Of a stretch of 64,000 bases of DNA, positions 62,701 to 64,000 are shown one piece after another. This DNA is from Spirosoma agri (GTDB lineage Bacteria > Bacteroidota > Bacteroidia > Cytophagales > Spirosomataceae): assembly GCF_010747415.1 (NCBI RefSeq), contig NZ_JAAGNZ010000001.1, positions 1,488,001 through 1,552,000 of the forward strand. The letters run 5' to 3'. The notes below the pieces were generated by a model. It saw only the letters and a list, made by a program, of their open reading frames with translations. It was not told the origin of the DNA and searched no databases. A program made the position numbers and the translations under genes. The first letter of the stretch is position 1; the number at the start of each line of letters is the position of its first letter.

Positions 62701-63251
62701 TGTGGCACAACAGGTTTTGGTACTTCTGCCTTAGGCGTTTCTACACGAGGTGCTTCGACTGGTTTCACCTCCTGTGGAGCGGGTGCTTTTGCAGCCGGAG
62801 CAGGTTGTGGAACTGGTTTCGCATTAAGATCAATTTTGCCGATCACTTTTAGCCCTGGCAAACCGGTTGATGCGGTTTGTGGGGATGGTTTTGACTCGGT
62901 TGGCGCTGGAATAGGCGCGTCAGCCCGAGGGACGTCTGTCTTAGGAACGTCCGCCTTCGCGTCCACAATGGGACGACCTGCGTCATCACGACGGTACAAA
63001 ATGACATCTTCCTCCCGACGACGCGGTGGCTCGGCGACCGCAACCGACGGTTCGGATCGGCGAGCTCCGTTCAGGAGTTCCGTTGATTTATACTCCTTCG
63101 CTAACACTTCCAACTGTTCTGTGTTGATTTTGGTGTTAGGATTAATTTCAACCTTAAACCCTTTGGCAGACAGACTATTCGCAACAGAGGAAAGCCCTTT
63201 GTTGAGAATTTTTGCCACTTGGCTTAGGCGCATTGACTTATCTTCTGCCAT
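59793..63251 (-). CDS. infB: Translation initiation factor IF-2
   Basis: IF-2 brings formyl-Met-tRNA to the 30S subunit and promotes subunit joining. The 1152-residue protein has a short N-terminal IF2N domain ([37 protein letters not shown]), then about 450 residues of disordered Pro/Ala/Val-rich and Asn/Gly/Arg-rich sequence. A GTPase core follows (G1 [15 protein letters not shown]3 [12 protein letters not shown]4 FSKVDKPGA), then domains II-IV. The linker has a duplicated 19-residue block (see the repeat). It lies after nusA in the usual order nusA-infB, 141 bases apart, with its own promoter candidate. Confidence 0.97.
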   Translation of the reverse strand: MAEDKSMRLSQVAKILNKGLSSVANSLSAKGFKVEINPNTKINTEQLEVLAKEYKSTELLNGARRSEPSVAVAEPPRRREEDVILYRRDDAGRPIVDAKADVPKTDVPRADAPIPAPTESKPSPQTASTGLPGLKVIGKIDLNAKPVPQPAPAAKAPAPQEVKPVEAPRVETPKAEVPKPVVPQPVAVQPPVEAPKPVQPPAEVKVVATPPVVAEAPVQPVAPVQTPKVETPQAVVQPKVEPVQAQPEPTPVAKAPAPQEVKPVEAPRVETPKPVEPASSTAPKAEQPRQDDRSKNTSNQPKPATPQPTSPVAEDANASEPTATTETIRAAGSHQLGGLKILGKIELPVNNPRQGGGNSNADKKKRKRIRGGREGAVGGSVQPNQSGNQPQGQGGQNAPRNDRGPRDAQSDRGPANRVAGDRTQPGQQRDGQRPQGDRPAGGQRDANRPAAAPAGSGQSQGQGGNNTANRGGQGNANATPNNRTGGGGAGNNANRGGNNANRGGSTANRGGGNRREAPTQADVRKSIQQTNARMQGNTPNRGADRRRDRRADRVERDRLASEQEELEAKILKVTEFVSANDLASLMDVSINEVISVCLNLGMFVSINQRLDAEAITVIADEFGYDVQFVSAEDETEAGIDVDEDEPDELQPRAPIVTIMGHVDHGKTSLLDYIRRAKVAAGEAGGITQHIGAYSVKTSDDRMITFLDTPGHEAFTAMRARGAKVTDVVIIVIAADDSIMPQTREAINHAQVAGVPIVFAFSKVDKPGADAEKIRSELASMNMLVEEWGGKYQAQEISSKSGMGVDDLLEKVLLEAELLELKANPDRRSFGTVIEASLDKGRGYISTVLVENGTLRQGDIMLVGAHYGRIRAMTNDRGERIKEAGPATPVQILGLPGAPQAGDKFNVMETEREAREIANKREQLLREQTLRTRKHITLEEIGRRKAIGTFKELNVIVKGDVDGSVEALSDSLLQLSTEEVQVNIIHKAVGQISESDILLASASDAVVVGFQVRPSANARKLAEQEQIEIRLYSIIYDAINEVKDAMEGLLAPTSEEVVTGNIEVRDVFKISKVGTVAGCYVTEGVIKRNNKIRVIRDFIVIHTGEISALKRFKDDVSEVRSSYECGLSVRNFNDIEVGDTIEAFEIKEVKRTL
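62434..62789. repeat. Internal duplicated 59-bp block in infB
   Basis: 62434-62492 and 62731-62789 agree at 56 of 59 positions, 297 bases apart and in frame. Each codes for the block [20 protein letters not shown] in the disordered linker. The Asn/Gly/Arg-rich part at about 61.74-61.80 kb has further short repeats ([11 protein letters not shown]). Confidence 0.8.
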
Positions 63252-63270
63252 ACGTTAGGTCTATATTCGG

Positions 63271-63304
63271 CAAATTTAATGGTTGTTGATATAGTATGAA
63301 CAAC
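63271..63304 (-). promoter_or_regulatory. Candidate promoter of infB
   Basis: Minus strand: -7 TAAATTTG (63278-63271), full match; GTTG (63304-63301) as -33, spacer 22. Start near 63265, leader about 14 nt. InfB could therefore be made apart from nusA. Confidence 0.5.
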
Positions 63305-63323
63305 ACTTACCGCAATAAAAATC

Positions 63324-63342
63324 CCTCATTTTGATAATGAGG
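63324..63342 (-). terminator. Weak hairpin between nusA and infB
   Basis: 7-bp stem (63324-63330 with 63336-63342). On the minus strand it runs into GATTTTTATT. It may be a partial terminator in the nusA-infB operon. Confidence 0.45.
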
Positions 63343-63392
63343 AATGAAAAGTGCAAAGTGAAGAATAGTTGAACTCCACTTTGCCTGAAAAC

Positions 63393-64000
63393 TTACTCAA
63401 ATTCCTGTTTGAGGATATTCAAAATTTCCTCCACTGTATCTTCTTCCAGATCGGTTCGTCGAACAAGTTCTTCCTTGTTGAGGGCCAATACGCTTTTGGC
63501 AGTATCGAGGCCAACCTTACGAAGCTCATTGATCATCCATTCGTCGATCTCATCGGAGAACTCCATCAGGTCAACGTCTTCATCGTCTTCGTGTCCTTCG
63601 TTATCGCGGAAAACGTCAATTTCCATGTCCACCAACCGGCCGGCCAGTTTGATGTTTTGACCACCTTTACCGATCGCCAGTGAAACTTGGTCTGGTTTGA
63701 GGTAAACAGAGACACGCTTAGTTTCACGGTCAATCTGCATCGAACTGATCTTAGCCGGACTCAGAGCCCTGCTGATCAGCAATTCGAGGTTTTCCGTGTA
63801 GTTAATGACGTCTATGTTCTCATTGCCCAGCTCCCGGACAATACCGTGTATACGTGACCCCTTCATACCGACACAGGCACCAACCGGGTCAATGCGATCG
63901 TCGTATGATTCGACAGCGACTTTGGCCCGCTCTCCCGGCTCCCGAACGATCTTACGGATCGAAATGAGGCCGTCATAAATTTCCGGTACTTCAATTTCAA
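63393..64000 (-). CDS. nusA: Transcription termination/antitermination protein NusA (3' part)
   Basis: NusA binds RNA polymerase and nascent RNA, and tunes pausing and termination. The frame enters from the window end and runs for about 201 codons to the stop at 63393. Visible residues: the end of the S1 domain region (EVPEIYDGLISIRKIVREPGERAKVAVES), the KH1 domain (DPVGACVGMKGSRIHGIVREL), the KH2 domain (SLAIGKGGQNIKLAGRLVDMEIDVF) and a short acidic C-terminal part (LEEDTVEEILNILKQEFE). The start lies beyond base 64000. Downstream comes infB. Confidence 0.96.
   Translation of the reverse strand, partial: EIEVPEIYDGLISIRKIVREPGERAKVAVESYDDRIDPVGACVGMKGSRIHGIVRELGNENIDVINYTENLELLISRALSPAKISSMQIDRETKRVSVYLKPDQVSLAIGKGGQNIKLAGRLVDMEIDVFRDNEGHEDDEDVDLMEFSDEIDEWMINELRKVGLDTAKSVLALNKEELVRRTDLEEDTVEEILNILKQEFE

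Noticed and set aside
62250..62852. 200-codon Trp/Arg/Phe-rich frame opposite the IF-2 linker
   Set aside because: An antisense effect of Pro/Ala/Val-rich codons in infB, not a gene.
1..64000. CRISPR arrays, integrases, transposases, rRNA operons and ordinary tRNAs
   Set aside because: I looked for direct repeat-spacer patterns, DDE/tyrosine recombinase motifs and canonical rRNA or tRNA sequence and found none. Only the unusual tRNA-like fold at 16763-16934 came up.

Overview
The window looks like a chromosomal segment of a Bacteroidota bacterium of the order Cytophagales, most like Spirosoma and relatives. This assignment rests on family content, not a database match. Pointers are a type IX secretion C-terminal sorting domain on a large metalloprotease, a DUF5686/carboxypeptidase-regulatory-like outer membrane protein, a head GIN (DUF2807) protein, a BatA-type protein, a lycopene cyclase of the type found in pigmented Bacteroidota, and several promoters of the TAnnTTTG (-7) type used by sigma-ABfr. 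Base composition is even, near 50 percent GC. Most neighbouring genes are single or in pairs, separated by long perfect hairpins that serve as terminators, often for convergent genes. I see no phage, transposase, integrase, CRISPR array or rRNA.

Layout. 1-5.6 kb: the tail of an AraC regulator, an OsmC-like peroxidase, a secreted protein, lipoyl synthase (lipA), a lycopene cyclase and metK. 5.6-12.5 kb, mostly minus strand: a RaiA/HPF ribosome hibernation factor, a cytochrome P450, a family 2 glycosyltransferase, a translationally coupled membrane protein/winged-helix regulator pair, a diacylglycerol kinase, a DUF1361 membrane protein, a secreted unknown and a LolD/MacB-like ABC ATPase. 12.7-18.3 kb: a GIN-domain protein, purK behind a strongly structured leader, lepA, an unusual tRNA-like RNA gene with its own promoter and terminator, an Lrp/AsnC regulator and hslV. 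18.3-26.5 kb: a CHASE3 histidine kinase overlapping its response regulator, PBP4-type dacB, a beta-CASP metallo-hydrolase, accA, a HAD phosphatase and a site-2-type protease.

26.8-38.4 kb: an M81 (MlrC) metallopeptidase, radC, rpsT, a Dabb-domain protein, a zinc phospholipase C-like protein, a DEAD-box helicase with a long leader, a DUF2905 protein, a secreted unknown, a TIM-barrel sugar isomerase and class II aldolase (fbaA). 38.8-49.9 kb: an RND efflux permease and its membrane-fusion partner, a secreted M24 peptidase, the DUF5686 protein, and two exported enzymes (GH5 glycosidase, metallophosphoesterase). 50-64 kb: the 1226-residue T9SS metalloprotease, a HIT protein, greA, fmt, folA, a BatA-domain protein, a second metallophosphoesterase, infB and the 3' part of nusA (cut by the window end).

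Most genes are housekeeping or envelope functions. The best candidates for something not yet described are: (1) the minus-strand RNA at about 16.66-16.99 kb, which has canonical tRNA acceptor, D, anticodon and T arms but about 104 nt where a variable arm of 4-20 nt should be, and is flanked by its own promoter and terminator; (2) a perfect EF-hand calcium-binding loop embedded in the central cytoplasmic loop of an RND efflux pump; (3) a 15-bp inverted repeat with a nested hairpin ending two bases before the TTG start of purK; (4) the long, apparently non-coding leader of the DEAD-box helicase.
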